Shown: positions 49,393-57,932, counted from the first letter of the stretch. The stretch is DNA of 64,000 nt from Rhodococcus sp. 1168 (GCF_002091955.1 NZ_MKKY01000072.1:368991-432990); one strand, 5' to 3'. Notes: generated by a model from the letters alone, not told the origin. Translations and numbers: made by a program.

Positions 49393-49799
49393 TGTTCTTC
49401 GAATCCAGCATCGACGATGACCGTTGTCGCCTTGACCACGGCAACAGCAATTCTGCCCGGCTCGAGCCCCAGGGCGCGGACCGATTCGGTGCTCATGAGT
49501 GATACGACCGTGAACGGTCCGCACTGCATCTCGACCTCGCTCATCACGGTGTCGGACGTCACTGCGGTCACCAGCCCGACCAGTCGATTGCGTGCCGAAC
49601 TTCCCGAGCCGGTCGGATCCGGGGGAGGCGTTGCCTGTTCGCGCGCGAACGCAGCCAGGGCGGCACCGTCGACAACTTTTCGACCCGCGTTGTCCTTGTA
49701 TGCGGCGAGAGTTCCGTTGTCGATCCATCTACGCACGGTGTCGTCACTGACGCCGAGGAGTGCGGCTGCGTCCTTGATTCGAATCCGTGAATGCGGCAT
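49389..49799 (-). CDS. Helix-turn-helix plus molybdopterin-binding (TOBE/MOP) protein
   Basis: A 136-residue protein. The N-terminal part is an excisionase/MerR-like helix-turn-helix: [20 protein letters not shown] followed by [20 protein letters not shown]. The C-terminal part is a mono-MOP domain: [20 protein letters not shown] and [21 protein letters not shown], the oxyanion-binding fold. It is the first gene of the mod operon and likely senses molybdate and regulates it. ATG 49799 gives this compact form; the open frame upstream looks spurious. Confidence 0.82.
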   Translation of the reverse strand: MPHSRIRIKDAAALLGVSDDTVRRWIDNGTLAAYKDNAGRKVVDGAALAAFAREQATPPPDPTGSGSSARNRLVGLVTAVTSDTVMSEVEMQCGPFTVVSLMSTESVRALGLEPGRIAVAVVKATTVIVDAGFEEQ

Positions 49800-49843
49800 G
49801 AACAGAACTCTAGAGCAGCAGACGCGGGAAGGTTCGAGGCTGG

Positions 49844-50038
49844 CTATCGACGTCGACGGGTATTGACGAAGCGAGCCAGGAACGTTGCCGCAAGTAGTGC
49901 GATCGCGCACACGACTGCCGTGATCGCGAAACCAGAAACGAAGTTGTCCGACGCGATCCCCGCTAGAACGGAGGCCATGACTGTGAGGACCAGCCCTGCT
50001 GTGAGACCGGATTTCTCGGATGCGGAAAAGTTGTTCAT
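49844..50038 (-). CDS. Small two-helix membrane protein
   Basis: A 64-residue protein starting MNNFSASEKSGLTAGLVLTV. Two hydrophobic segments (GLVLTVMASVLAGIA and FAITAVVCAIALLAATFLA) are followed by a basic tail NTRRRR. No family is recognised and no strong ribosome site is seen; ATG 50056 is the other start. It lies 44 bases upstream of the mod operon on the same strand and may share its promoter. Confidence 0.5.
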   Translation of the reverse strand: MNNFSASEKSGLTAGLVLTVMASVLAGIASDNFVSGFAITAVVCAIALLAATFLARFVNTRRRR

Positions 50039-50167
50039 AGGTCGACAGTGTCTCATCCGGCACCCTGTCCGATAGCGGTCGGGAATCCGAAGGGAAGATG
50101 GGGTGATGATTGTCGACCGAATGACAACCAGTTCAGAAGATCATTTCATCGGGAAGGAACACGGCCT

Positions 50168-51091
50168 GTGACGGCAAAGCTCTGGGCAGTGAGTGACATC
50201 CACATCGGACACCGAGGAAATCGCCCGGTCACCGAGGATATTCACCCCGAATCACCGGAAGATTGGTTGATCGTCGCGGGAGACGTCTCGGAGAAAACCG
50301 ACGACATCAAGTGGGCACTCGAGTTGCTCAGAAGTCGATTCACCAAGGTTATCTGGGTACCCGGCAACCACGAACTGTGGACGACGGTCAAAGATCCAGT
50401 GCAGATTCACGGTGCTGCGCGGTACGAGTACCTGGTGAATCTGTGCCGAGAGATCGACGTCGTCACGCCCGAAGACCCCTATCTTCTGTGGGAGGGCGAA
50501 GGCGGACCGGCGAGATTGGTGCCGATGTTCTTGCTGTACGACTACTCGTTTCTCCCTCGTGGCGCCGTGGACAAAGAACACGGGCTTGCGATCGCCCGAG
50601 AGAAGAATGTCGTCGCCACCGACGAGTTCTTGCTCTCGTGTGAGCCGTACGCCAGCCGGGACGCATGGTGTCGAGCCCGGATCGAGAGCACCAGGATCAG
50701 ACTCGACGCACTCGATCCGTCGATCCCTACGGTGTTGATCAACCATTTTCCGCTGGTGCGACAACCCACAGAGGTGCTTTTCTACCCGGAGTTCGCGTTG
50801 TGGTGCGGTTCTACTCTGACCGCTGACTGGCATACGCGCTACAACGCCCTGTGCGCGGTGTACGGGCACCTCCACATCCCTCGTACGACGTACTACGACG
50901 GGGTGAGATTCGAGGAAGTCTCGGTCGGATATCCGCGCGAATGGCAGCGACGCGGGCTTCCCGACAACGTGCTCAGGCAGATACTTCCCGTGCCGGAGTA
51001 TCCCGAGGGCACGTTGAACAAGTGGGGTGGGCACTTCACGGTGACACCCGAGATGGAAGCCGAAGTCGAGAAGATGAGGTCTCAGCAGTGA
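50168..51091 (+). CDS. Metallophosphoesterase (calcineurin-like, Rv2795c-like)
   Basis: A 307-residue protein with the full set of calcineurin-type metal motifs: AVSDIHIGHRGN (DxH), LIVAGDVSEKTDD (GDxxD-like), VWVPGNHELW (GNHE), and VYGHLHIPRTTYYD (GHxH). The GTG start 50168 places the first motif at residue 9, as in the family. Its stop overlaps the pptT start as GTGA, the same pairing as mycobacterial Rv2795c-pptT. Substrate unknown; the mycobacterial neighbour has been linked with CoA/ACP turnover. Confidence 0.9.
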   Translation: MTAKLWAVSDIHIGHRGNRPVTEDIHPESPEDWLIVAGDVSEKTDDIKWALELLRSRFTKVIWVPGNHELWTTVKDPVQIHGAARYEYLVNLCREIDVVTPEDPYLLWEGEGGPARLVPMFLLYDYSFLPRGAVDKEHGLAIAREKNVVATDEFLLSCEPYASRDAWCRARIESTRIRLDALDPSIPTVLINHFPLVRQPTEVLFYPEFALWCGSTLTADWHTRYNALCAVYGHLHIPRTTYYDGVRFEEVSVGYPREWQRRGLPDNVLRQILPVPEYPEGTLNKWGGHFTVTPEMEAEVEKMRSQQ

Positions 51092-51756
51092 TCGAGTCGA
51101 TCCTCCCGAACGGCGTCGTCGCCGCCGAATTGTTCGCCGACCCGCCGGGGTTGGAGCCGCATCCGCTCGAAGCTCATCTGGTCGCGAAGGCCGTGGACAA
51201 GCGCAAACGGGAGTTCAGTTCTGCGCGCCACTGCGCGAGACTGGCGATGGGCAAGCTGGGGGTGGACCCAGCGCCGATCATGCGAGGAAGTTCGGGCGCC
51301 CCGCAATGGCCGAGGGGAGTGGTCGGCAGCCTGACACATTGCGACGGATATCGCGGTGCCGTCGTGGCTTATTCGATGCAGGTCCGTTCTATCGGAATCG
51401 ACGCCGAACCACACGACGCACTACCCGACGGGGTTCTGGGTGCAGTGAGTCTCGAGGCCGAACGATCCTGGCTACACACAGCTTCGGGTGATACGGACGT
51501 GCATTGGGATCGTTTGCTGTTCTGCGCCAAGGAAGCGACGTACAAAGCGTGGGAACCATTGACCGGTCGATGGTTGGGTTTCGAGGATGCGCACATCACG
51601 TTCGATCGCACCGGTTCCGGTGGCGACGTCTCCGGAACTTTCCACTCGCGTCTCCTCGTGTCCGGTGAGACTATCGACGGCCCACCACTGACATCGTTCG
51701 ACGGCAGATGGCTCGTCTCCGACGGTCTGATCGTCACCGCGATCGCAGTGACCTAG
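51088..51756 (+). CDS. pptT: 4'-phosphopantetheinyl transferase PptT
   Basis: A 222-residue Sfp-type transferase that loads phosphopantetheine from CoA on carrier domains of polyketide and peptide synthases, including mycolate and siderophore enzymes. Magnesium motif SIGIDAEPHDALP and the KEATYKAW motif (148-155) are intact, as is the RGSSGAPQWPRGVVGSLTHC segment. GTG 51088 overlaps the metallophosphoesterase TGA by 4 bases, so they are translationally coupled. Followed by truB at 42 bases. Confidence 0.94.
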   Translation: MIESILPNGVVAAELFADPPGLEPHPLEAHLVAKAVDKRKREFSSARHCARLAMGKLGVDPAPIMRGSSGAPQWPRGVVGSLTHCDGYRGAVVAYSMQVRSIGIDAEPHDALPDGVLGAVSLEAERSWLHTASGDTDVHWDRLLFCAKEATYKAWEPLTGRWLGFEDAHITFDRTGSGGDVSGTFHSRLLVSGETIDGPPLTSFDGRWLVSDGLIVTAIAVT

Positions 51757-51798
51757 CGATCCACCCGGGGCTGGAGCCGCCTGGCACAATGAACTCTC

Positions 51799-52725
51799 GT
51801 GTCTTCACGCGGAAAGCTGTCCTCCGGTCTCGTCGGTGCCGGGTTGTTGATCGTGGACAAGGGGCCAGGGGTCACCAGCCATGACGTCGTCGCCTCGTGT
51901 CGCAAACTTCTGCACACCCGAAAGGTGGGGCATGCGGGCACACTCGACCCGATGGCCACCGGTGTACTCGTCCTCGGGATCGAACGCGCAACGAAGATGC
52001 TGGGGCTTCTCGCGTTGACCACCAAGGAATACACGGCAACGATCCGCCTCGGGCGCAGTACCACCACCGACGACGCCGAGGGCGAGACCATCGCGGATGC
52101 GTCGGCGCACGAGGTGAGCGATTCGGCGCTTCGAGAGCAGATCGCGCTTCTGTCCGGGGACATCGAGCAAATTCCGGCGAGCGTGAGTGCGATCAAGGTG
52201 GACGGACAGCGCGCCCACAAGCTGATACGTGCAGGTGAGGAGTTCACGCTGCCGGCTCGAAGGGTCAGCGTGACGAGGTTCGACCTACTTGCCCGGCGAG
52301 ATGTACCCGATACCGATTTCGTCGATCTCGATGTCGACGTCGAATGCTCCTCGGGAACCTACATTCGAGCGCTCGCGCGTGACCTCGGTGCCGCTCTGGG
52401 CGTCGGCGGCCACCTGACCGTGTTGCGGCGCACGCGAGTGGGTCCGTTCACTCTGGAGCATGCACGCACGCTCGAGGAGCTCGCTGAGAACCCTGGAGTC
52501 AGCCTCGACATCGACGAGGCCGCGCGAACTGCTTTTCCACACCGGCAGCTCGACGCCGACGAAGCGGAATCGGTCAGTCAGGGGAGATGGTTGGATCCAG
52601 TGGGGATCGATGGCGTGTATGCAGCTATCGACCCATCGGGTCACACCATCGCCCTGCTGCAAGAAAAGGGCAAGCGCGCAAGCTCGGTGCTGGTCGTTCG
52701 CCCGGCAACCCTGCGCGGTCACTAG
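51799..52725 (+). CDS. truB: tRNA pseudouridine(55) synthase
   Basis: A 308-residue enzyme that makes pseudouridine 55 in tRNA. The catalytic aspartate D50 is in KVGHAGTLDPMATGVL. Further markers are LIVDKGPGVTSHDVV, ATKMLGLLALTTKEYTA, IEQIPASVSAIKVDGQRA and CSSGTYIRALARDLG. A C-terminal extension of about 60 residues resembles the actinobacterial TruB C-terminal domain. Its TAG overlaps the TAG of convergent mntR as CTAG. Confidence 0.96.
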   Translation: MSSRGKLSSGLVGAGLLIVDKGPGVTSHDVVASCRKLLHTRKVGHAGTLDPMATGVLVLGIERATKMLGLLALTTKEYTATIRLGRSTTTDDAEGETIADASAHEVSDSALREQIALLSGDIEQIPASVSAIKVDGQRAHKLIRAGEEFTLPARRVSVTRFDLLARRDVPDTDFVDLDVDVECSSGTYIRALARDLGAALGVGGHLTVLRRTRVGPFTLEHARTLEELAENPGVSLDIDEAARTAFPHRQLDADEAESVSQGRWLDPVGIDGVYAAIDPSGHTIALLQEKGKRASSVLVVRPATLRGH

Positions 52726-53501
52726 CGGGTCGGGATCATCCAGATCGCTTCGGCTGCACGTTGACCGAGATCGACGACGCCCTTGTCGGCACCGCGATGG
52801 TCCAGTTCGATTTCCACCGTTCCTGCGTAATCGCGTCGTTCGCGGACGGCGATCGGCAGATCGAGCGTGATGCCCACCGAGTCGAAGTAGCGCAGCATCG
52901 CCGGATCGGCATCGGAAATCCGGGCGACCAGCCCGCGTTGGCCGTCGGCGTAGTCGCTCAGGCGGGTGGCTGCGGGTGACACTATTTCGCCGTCCACCGA
53001 CGGAATCGGGTCGCCGTGTGGATCACGTTCGGGGAAGCCGAGTTTCGCGTCGATTCGCGACATCATCAGGTCCGAGACCGCATGTTCGAGTATTTCTGCC
53101 TCGTCGTGCACTTCGTCCCAGCCGTAGCCGAGTTCTTGCACGAGATAGGTCTCGATCAGTCGGTGCCGTCGAACCATCGCAATGGCTGCGGTGCGTCCTC
53201 TGGCGGTGAGAGAGATAGCCCCGTAACGAGCGTGGTCGACCATGCCTTGATCGGCCAGCTTGCGGATCGCCTCGGACACCGTCGAGGCGGAGACACCGAT
53301 GCGTTCGGACAGCATCTTGGTACTGACGGCGTCTTCGGTCCACTCGCCGGCGGTCCAGATCACTTTGAGATAGTCCTGCGCGACAGCCGACAGCTGCAAT
53401 TCTTCCGCGAGGTTGTCTGCTGCAGCCTTGTTACCTGCAGTGTTCTTGTTAACTGCAGTGTTTTTGCCGCCGGTGTTCGGGCTGACCGTTTGCTCCACCA
53501 C
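52722..53501 (-). CDS. mntR: DtxR-family manganese-responsive regulator
   Basis: A 259-residue DtxR/SirR-type repressor. The winged helix (LSAVAQDYLKVIW, SERIGVSASTVSEAIRKLADQG) is followed by a metal-binding dimer domain with GWDEVHDEAEILEHAVSD and a C-terminal FeoA/SH3-like domain. An N-terminal extension of about 30 residues is Asn/Ala/Lys-rich and encoded by 18-bp tandem repeats (53428-53463). It is 10 bases downstream of a Mn/Zn ABC transporter, which it probably regulates. It corresponds to SirR/MntR of mycobacteria. Confidence 0.88.
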   Translation of the reverse strand: MVEQTVSPNTGGKNTAVNKNTAGNKAAADNLAEELQLSAVAQDYLKVIWTAGEWTEDAVSTKMLSERIGVSASTVSEAIRKLADQGMVDHARYGAISLTARGRTAAIAMVRRHRLIETYLVQELGYGWDEVHDEAEILEHAVSDLMMSRIDAKLGFPERDPHGDPIPSVDGEIVSPAATRLSDYADGQRGLVARISDADPAMLRYFDSVGITLDLPIAVRERRDYAGTVEIELDHRGADKGVVDLGQRAAEAIWMIPTR

Positions 53502-53511
53502 GCGAGAAAGC

Positions 53512-54390
53512 TTAGCGTCCCGCCGGTTGGGTCGCCGCCACGTCGTCGGAGCGTCGGAAATAGCGGGTGATCAACCCCTGCGACGGGCTGAACAGATAGG
53601 CGAGGATGAATACGAAGCCCTGCGACAACACGACCGTGCCGCCCGAGGACACGTCGAGATAGAAGCTCACATAGATGCCGACTATCGCGCAGCCGACGGC
53701 GATGCTCGGGGCGAGAACGAGCATCCGCCGGAAACGATTGGTCAACAGATAGGCCGTCGCTCCTGGTGTGATCAGCATCGCGACGACGAGAATGACGCCG
53801 ACTGCTTGGAGTGCGACCACCGTCGTCAACGCGAGCAATGTCAGCATCGTCGCCGAGATGACCGTGGGCGAGATACCTACCGCACGCGCTTGCGTCCGAT
53901 CGAAGGCGAACAACGTGAAGTCGCGACGTTTGAGGATCATCACCAGCAGCGCGAGACCGCCGAGAATGAACACTTGCAACATGTCCGATTGCGATACTCC
54001 GAGGAGATTGCCGAAGAGGATGTGGTTCAGGTCGATCTGGCTCGGGAACTTCGAGATCAGCACGACTCCGAGCGCGAACAACGTCGTGAAGACGACGCCG
54101 ATGGCCGCGTCTTCCTTGACCAGTGTGGTGTTGCGGACGAGACCGATAGCGCCGACGGCGACGAGCGCGAACAACAGTGCCCCGATCGCGAAGGGGGCGC
54201 CGAGCAGATACGAGAGTGCGACGCCAGGCAGTACCGCGTGCGAGACCGCGTCGCCCATCAACGACCAGCCGATGAGCACCAACCAGCAACTGAGGACGGC
54301 ACAGACGATGGACGCGGTGACCGTCACGAGCATGGCGCGTTGCATGAATGTGTACTGCAAAGGTTCGACGAAGAAGTCGACGAGGTCCAT
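53512..54390 (-). CDS. Metal ABC transporter permease (Mn/Zn/Fe type)
   Basis: A 292-residue ABC-3 family permease with eight or nine helices. Typical segments are DFFVEPLQYTFMQRAMLVTV, LSCWLVLIGWSLMGDAVSHAV, LPGVALSYLLGAPFAIGALL and LQAVGVILVVAMLITPGATAYLL. The MGDAVSHAVLPG stretch is the family hallmark. ATG 54390 lies 2 bases after the ATPase stop. It forms an operon with the ATPase and binding protein, and mntR follows. Confidence 0.9.
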   Translation of the reverse strand: MDLVDFFVEPLQYTFMQRAMLVTVTASIVCAVLSCWLVLIGWSLMGDAVSHAVLPGVALSYLLGAPFAIGALLFALVAVGAIGLVRNTTLVKEDAAIGVVFTTLFALGVVLISKFPSQIDLNHILFGNLLGVSQSDMLQVFILGGLALLVMILKRRDFTLFAFDRTQARAVGISPTVISATMLTLLALTTVVALQAVGVILVVAMLITPGATAYLLTNRFRRMLVLAPSIAVGCAIVGIYVSFYLDVSSGGTVVLSQGFVFILAYLFSPSQGLITRYFRRSDDVAATQPAGR

Positions 54391-54392
54391 GG

Positions 54393-55157
54393 TCAGCTCA
54401 CTTCCGACGTGCGGGAGGTCGTGCGTGAAAGTGGATCGACACCGAAGGCCAATGCGAGGTTCTCCGGTTTCAATACCTCCTCCGGTCTTCCGTGCATCAA
54501 CACTCGTTGCTGCAGTAGGACCGCCTCGTCGCACAGGTCCGGCAGCGCGTGGAGATCGTGCGTGGACACGAGTACCGAAGCGCCTGCCGCGGTGAGCTCC
54601 CGCAGCAATCTGGTGATCGTGGCTTCGGTTCGCTTGTCGACCCCGGCGAAAGGCTCGTCGAGGAGCAGTAGCGAGGCTTCCTGAGCGATGGCTCTGGCAA
54701 CGAATGCCCGCTTGCGCTGGCCACCCGACAGCTGTCCGATCTGGCGGTCGGCGAGTTCGGTCAGGTCGACTCGATCGATTGCGTTCTCCACCGCCGAGCG
54801 ATCGCATCTGCGCGGGCTTCGCATCCAGTTCTGTTTCCCGTAGCGGCCCATCATGACGACGTCGCGGACGCTGATCGGGAAGGACCAGTCCACTGTTTCG
54901 CTTTGCGGCACATAGCTGACCGTGCCCGCCTTGCGTGCGTCGGCAGGGGCTCCACCGAAGATGGAGATGGTGCCGGTGTCCGGTCGAACTACACCCATGA
55001 TCGCTTTGAACAGTGTCGACTTGCCCGACCCGTTCATCCCCACGAGGCCGCAGACGCAACCGGCCTCGAGCGTCAACGATGCGTCGACAAGTGCGGTGAT
55101 GTCTCGATATCGGACGCCGACCCCGGTGACTGTCAGTGCGGCAGGCTTCGTGTTCAT
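54393..55157 (-). CDS. Metal ABC transporter ATP-binding protein
   Basis: A 254-residue ABC ATPase. Walker A is GMNGSGKST, the signature LSGGQRKRAFVARAI and Walker B LLLLDEPFAGVD, followed by the H-loop in LVSTHDLHALPDLC. MNGSGKS with methionine after the glycine is common in this Mn/Zn subgroup. ATG 55157 overlaps the stop of the binding-protein gene as ATGA. It energises the neighbouring permease. Confidence 0.9.
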   Translation of the reverse strand: MNTKPAALTVTGVGVRYRDITALVDASLTLEAGCVCGLVGMNGSGKSTLFKAIMGVVRPDTGTISIFGGAPADARKAGTVSYVPQSETVDWSFPISVRDVVMMGRYGKQNWMRSPRRCDRSAVENAIDRVDLTELADRQIGQLSGGQRKRAFVARAIAQEASLLLLDEPFAGVDKRTEATITRLLRELTAAGASVLVSTHDLHALPDLCDEAVLLQQRVLMHGRPEEVLKPENLALAFGVDPLSRTTSRTSEVS

Positions 55158-56080
55158 CGTCGTGTCCCCAATAACGCGTCGGTGATAGTGCGGGCGTCGT
55201 AGGTCAGTAGGTCCAGATAGGTGGGAACAGGTCCGCCATCCTCGCTCAGCGAATCGACGAAGAGGGTGCCGCCGAAGCGAGCACCGGTGTCCTCGGCGAC
55301 CTGTCGCTGAGCTTTGTCGGACACCGTCGATTCGCAGAACACCGCCGGTACGTCGTTGTCTCGAACGAAGTCGATGGTGGCGACGACCTGTTTCGGGGTG
55401 CCCTCCTGTTCGGCGTTGACCGGCCACAGATATGCCTCTTGAAGGTCGAAGTCTCGTGCGAGGTAGCTGAAGGCGCCCTCGCACGAGACCACTGCGCGTT
55501 CGTTGGGAGGTAGTGTGTCGAGGTCGGCGCGGAGTCGGTCGCCGACCTCTCGAAGCTGGGCTTTGTAGGATTCGGCGTTGGCGAGATAGTCCTCGGCGTG
55601 CGGTGGATCGAGATCGACGAATGCAGATGCGATGTTGTCGACGTAGACCTCCGCCACCTTCGGTGACATCCATGCGTGTGGATTGGACTTCCCCGCATAT
55701 GCATCGGCACGGATGTAGACAGGTTCCACGCCGTCGCTCACCACTGCATGTGGGGCGGGGACGCGCTCGACGAATTTTTCGAACCACGATTCGAGCCCCA
55801 GACCGTTGTCGAGGATCAGTTCGGCTTGTTCGGCGGTACGGAGATCGCCGGGGGTCGGTTCGTAACCGTGAATTTCTGCGCCTACCTTGGTGATCGACTC
55901 GACGAGGAGATGCTCACCTGCCACGTTGCGCGCCATGTCGGCAAGAACGGTGAATGTCGTGAGGACCAACGGTCTGGGGTCCTCGGTAATGGCAGTGTTC
56001 TCGTCGGCGACAGTTCTTGCGCATCCTGCGAGCACGCCGACCGACATGGCCACGGCCGTGACAAGGCGCAGCGTGGACAT
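55154..56080 (-). CDS. Metal ABC transporter substrate-binding lipoprotein (Mn/Fe-type ligands)
   Basis: A 308-residue cluster A-I binding protein with signal MSTLRLVTAVAMSVGVLAGC ending at the lipobox LAGC (C20). Probable metal ligands, by comparison with PsaA/MntA: His in AEIHGYEPTPGD, His in NPHAWMSPKVAEVYVDNIAS, Glu in VVSCEGAFSYLARDF, and Asp in GTLFVDSLSEDGG. The His-His-Glu-Asp set points to manganese or iron rather than zinc. ATG 56080 is preceded by AAGGGGAG. First gene of the transporter operon. Confidence 0.88.
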   Translation of the reverse strand: MSTLRLVTAVAMSVGVLAGCARTVADENTAITEDPRPLVLTTFTVLADMARNVAGEHLLVESITKVGAEIHGYEPTPGDLRTAEQAELILDNGLGLESWFEKFVERVPAPHAVVSDGVEPVYIRADAYAGKSNPHAWMSPKVAEVYVDNIASAFVDLDPPHAEDYLANAESYKAQLREVGDRLRADLDTLPPNERAVVSCEGAFSYLARDFDLQEAYLWPVNAEQEGTPKQVVATIDFVRDNDVPAVFCESTVSDKAQRQVAEDTGARFGGTLFVDSLSEDGGPVPTYLDLLTYDARTITDALLGTRR

Positions 56081-56111
56081 AATCGAAAATCTCCCCTTAC
56101 GAAGAAATAAG

Positions 56112-56125
56112 TTCGGCACACCGAA
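56112..56125. promoter_or_regulatory. Inverted repeat upstream of the metal transporter operon, possible MntR site
   Basis: TTCGG-CACA-CCGAA forms perfect 5-bp arms, 31 bases upstream of the binding-protein ATG and in the divergent gap with ribF. It is a plausible place for a DtxR-type operator, but it does not match a consensus I can state with confidence. Confidence 0.35.
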
Positions 56126-56222
56126 ATATTGACAGACCGCCGAGATGTTTGTCCAGACCTGAGTCGAGCGACACACCGATCCGAAAGTGACCCCGAGCTC
56201 GGGGGGCCGTAGGCTTCCCCTC

Positions 56223-57194
56223 GTGCAGAGATGGCGAGGTCTCGACGATGTACCTGCCGACTGGGGCCGTTGTGTTCTCACGATCGGTGTTTTCGATGGC
56301 GTGCACAGGGGGCACGCGCAACTGATCAGCCGCGCGGTGAAGTCTGCGCGGGAACGCGGAATTCCCAGTGTGCTCATGACATTCGATCCGCACCCGATGG
56401 AAGTGGTCCGGCCTGGGACGCATCCGGCGCAACTGACGACGCTGACCAGACGGGCCGAGCTTGCCGAGGAGCTCGGTGTCGACGTGTTCTTCGTCATGCC
56501 GTTCACACCCGAGCTGATGAAGCTCACTCCTGAGCGCTACGTCCACGAGATTCTGGTCGAGCGACTTCACGTCGCCGAGGTGGTCGTGGGGGACAACTTC
56601 ACGTTCGGCAAGAAAGCGCTGGGCAATGTGGATCTGCTTCGTGCAGTCGGCGAGCGATTCGGATTCGCGGTGGACGGCGTGAGCCTTCTGGCGGAGCATG
56701 CGGTCACGTTCTCGTCCACATACATTCGATCATGCGTCGATGCCGGCGATGTCGCTGCTGCGGCGCTGGCACTCGGGCGTTCGCATCGGGTGGAAGGTGT
56801 TGTCGTGCACGGCGACGGCAGAGGTCGCCAGCTGGGTTACCCGACCGCGAACGTGGCACCCCCGATGCATTCGGCGATTCCCGCCGATGGCGTGTACGCA
56901 GCCTGGTTCACCGTCCTCGGTCCTGGCGCGATGATCGGGACCGTGACGCCGGGCAAACGGCAACCGGCAGCGGTGTCCGTTGGGACCAATCCCACGTTCT
57001 CGGGGCGAGCACGCACCGTGGAAGCATTCGTTCTCGACAGCCACGCGGACCTGTACGGGCAGCATGTGGCAGTGGATTTCGTCGAAAGGCTCCGAGGTAT
57101 GGAGAAGTTCGATTCGGTCGACGACCTGATCGCGGAGATGGGCCGAGATGCCGACCGAGCCCGCTCGATTCTGTCGCAACTACAGTCCTGGTAG
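56223..57194 (+). CDS. ribF: Bifunctional riboflavin kinase/FAD synthetase
   Basis: A 323-residue enzyme making FMN and FAD. The N-terminal adenylyltransferase domain has TIGVFDGVHRGHAQLI and MTFDPHPMEVV, then VVVGDNFTFGKKALGN and STYIRSCVDAGDV. The C-terminal kinase domain has VVHGDGRGRQLGYPTANV and the later RTVEAFVLDSHADLYGQ. GTG 56223 gives VQRWRGLDDVPADWG, the expected start. It precedes rpsO, as in mycobacteria. Confidence 0.95.
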   Translation: MQRWRGLDDVPADWGRCVLTIGVFDGVHRGHAQLISRAVKSARERGIPSVLMTFDPHPMEVVRPGTHPAQLTTLTRRAELAEELGVDVFFVMPFTPELMKLTPERYVHEILVERLHVAEVVVGDNFTFGKKALGNVDLLRAVGERFGFAVDGVSLLAEHAVTFSSTYIRSCVDAGDVAAAALALGRSHRVEGVVVHGDGRGRQLGYPTANVAPPMHSAIPADGVYAAWFTVLGPGAMIGTVTPGKRQPAAVSVGTNPTFSGRARTVEAFVLDSHADLYGQHVAVDFVERLRGMEKFDSVDDLIAEMGRDADRARSILSQLQSW

Positions 57195-57245
57195 TCTTCT
57201 ACGTTGGTGCATGCTGCGGTCCGTGGTGGCTGCACCCGATTCGGT

Positions 57246-57261
57246 ATCTCGCATGCGAGAT
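57246..57261. repeat. 16-bp perfect palindrome upstream of rpsO
   Basis: ATCTCGCATGCGAGAT is perfectly self-complementary and lies 48 bases before the rpsO GTG. It could be an operator or part of an mRNA leader. No regulator can be named. Confidence 0.4.
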
Positions 57262-57309
57262 CACTCGAATTCCCTTTCACGCGGACGTCAGTGATCAGGA
57301 GTAGTACCA

Positions 57310-57579
57310 GTGGCATTGACCACCGAACAGAAGAAGACCGTTCTCGGCGAGTACGGCTTGCACCCGACCGATACGGGTTCACCCGAGGCTCAGGTCGCGA
57401 TGCTCACCAAGCGCATCGTCGATCTCACCGAGCACCTGAAGATGCACAAGCATGACCACCACTCCCGCCGCGGCCTGTTGCTGCTGGTCGGACGTCGTCG
57501 TCGCCTGCTCAAGTACATCGCCAAGGTAGACGTCACCCGTTACCGCTCGCTGATCGAGCGTTTGGGTCTGCGTCGCTAG
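57310..57579 (+). CDS. rpsO: 30S ribosomal protein S15
   Basis: An 89-residue protein with the whole S15 pattern: [49 protein letters not shown], here recognised by [17 protein letters not shown] and [16 protein letters not shown] 57310 follows AGGAG at 57298-57302. S15 binds 16S rRNA early in 30S assembly and commonly represses its own mRNA. It is followed by a structured region and pnp. Confidence 0.97.
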   Translation: MALTTEQKKTVLGEYGLHPTDTGSPEAQVAMLTKRIVDLTEHLKMHKHDHHSRRGLLLLVGRRRRLLKYIAKVDVTRYRSLIERLGLRR

Positions 57580-57932
57580 TTCGACGTCGACGTGCCCGCT
57601 CGAGTGCGCGGTCACCGCAATAGTGCAGAAGCCAACGAGGCAGTGCTTAGACTGTCCTCGTTGGCTATCTGTGTATGACCCGAAGTTGTATGACCCGAAG
57701 TACAGATAGACCAGCAACACTGCGAGTGCATGGGCACTCGCATACCGCCGTGTGCCTGAGACGACGTGGCGTCGGTCTTCGGTAGTGGCCTGTCGGGCAA
57801 GTGTCCGGCCGGCTTCGATCGATGGCCGCCTCCGCTCGCGCCGCTGTCGGAGTTCGAAGGAACACGAGGTTCCCGAGGAACCGACAGAAGGTTCAGTAGA
57901 CACGGCAAAGACGAGAGGACGAGAAGAAAAGA
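57580..57932 (+). promoter_or_regulatory. Structured rpsO-pnp intergenic leader with three to four hairpins
   Basis: The 353-base gap has no gene. Hairpin 1 (57631-57665) has arms GCCAACGAGG/CCTCGTTGGC extended by CAGT/ACTG across one bulge, and is a candidate rpsO terminator. Hairpin 2 (57665-57709) has CTATCTGT/ACAGATAG enclosing two direct 15-bp copies of GTATGACCCGAAGT plus one base. Hairpin 3 (57721-57742) has TGCGAGTGC/GCACTCGCA with loop ATGG. Near pnp, GGTTCC-CGA-GGAACC (57868-57882) can pair. A leader under processing or autocontrol is likely. Confidence 0.55.
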
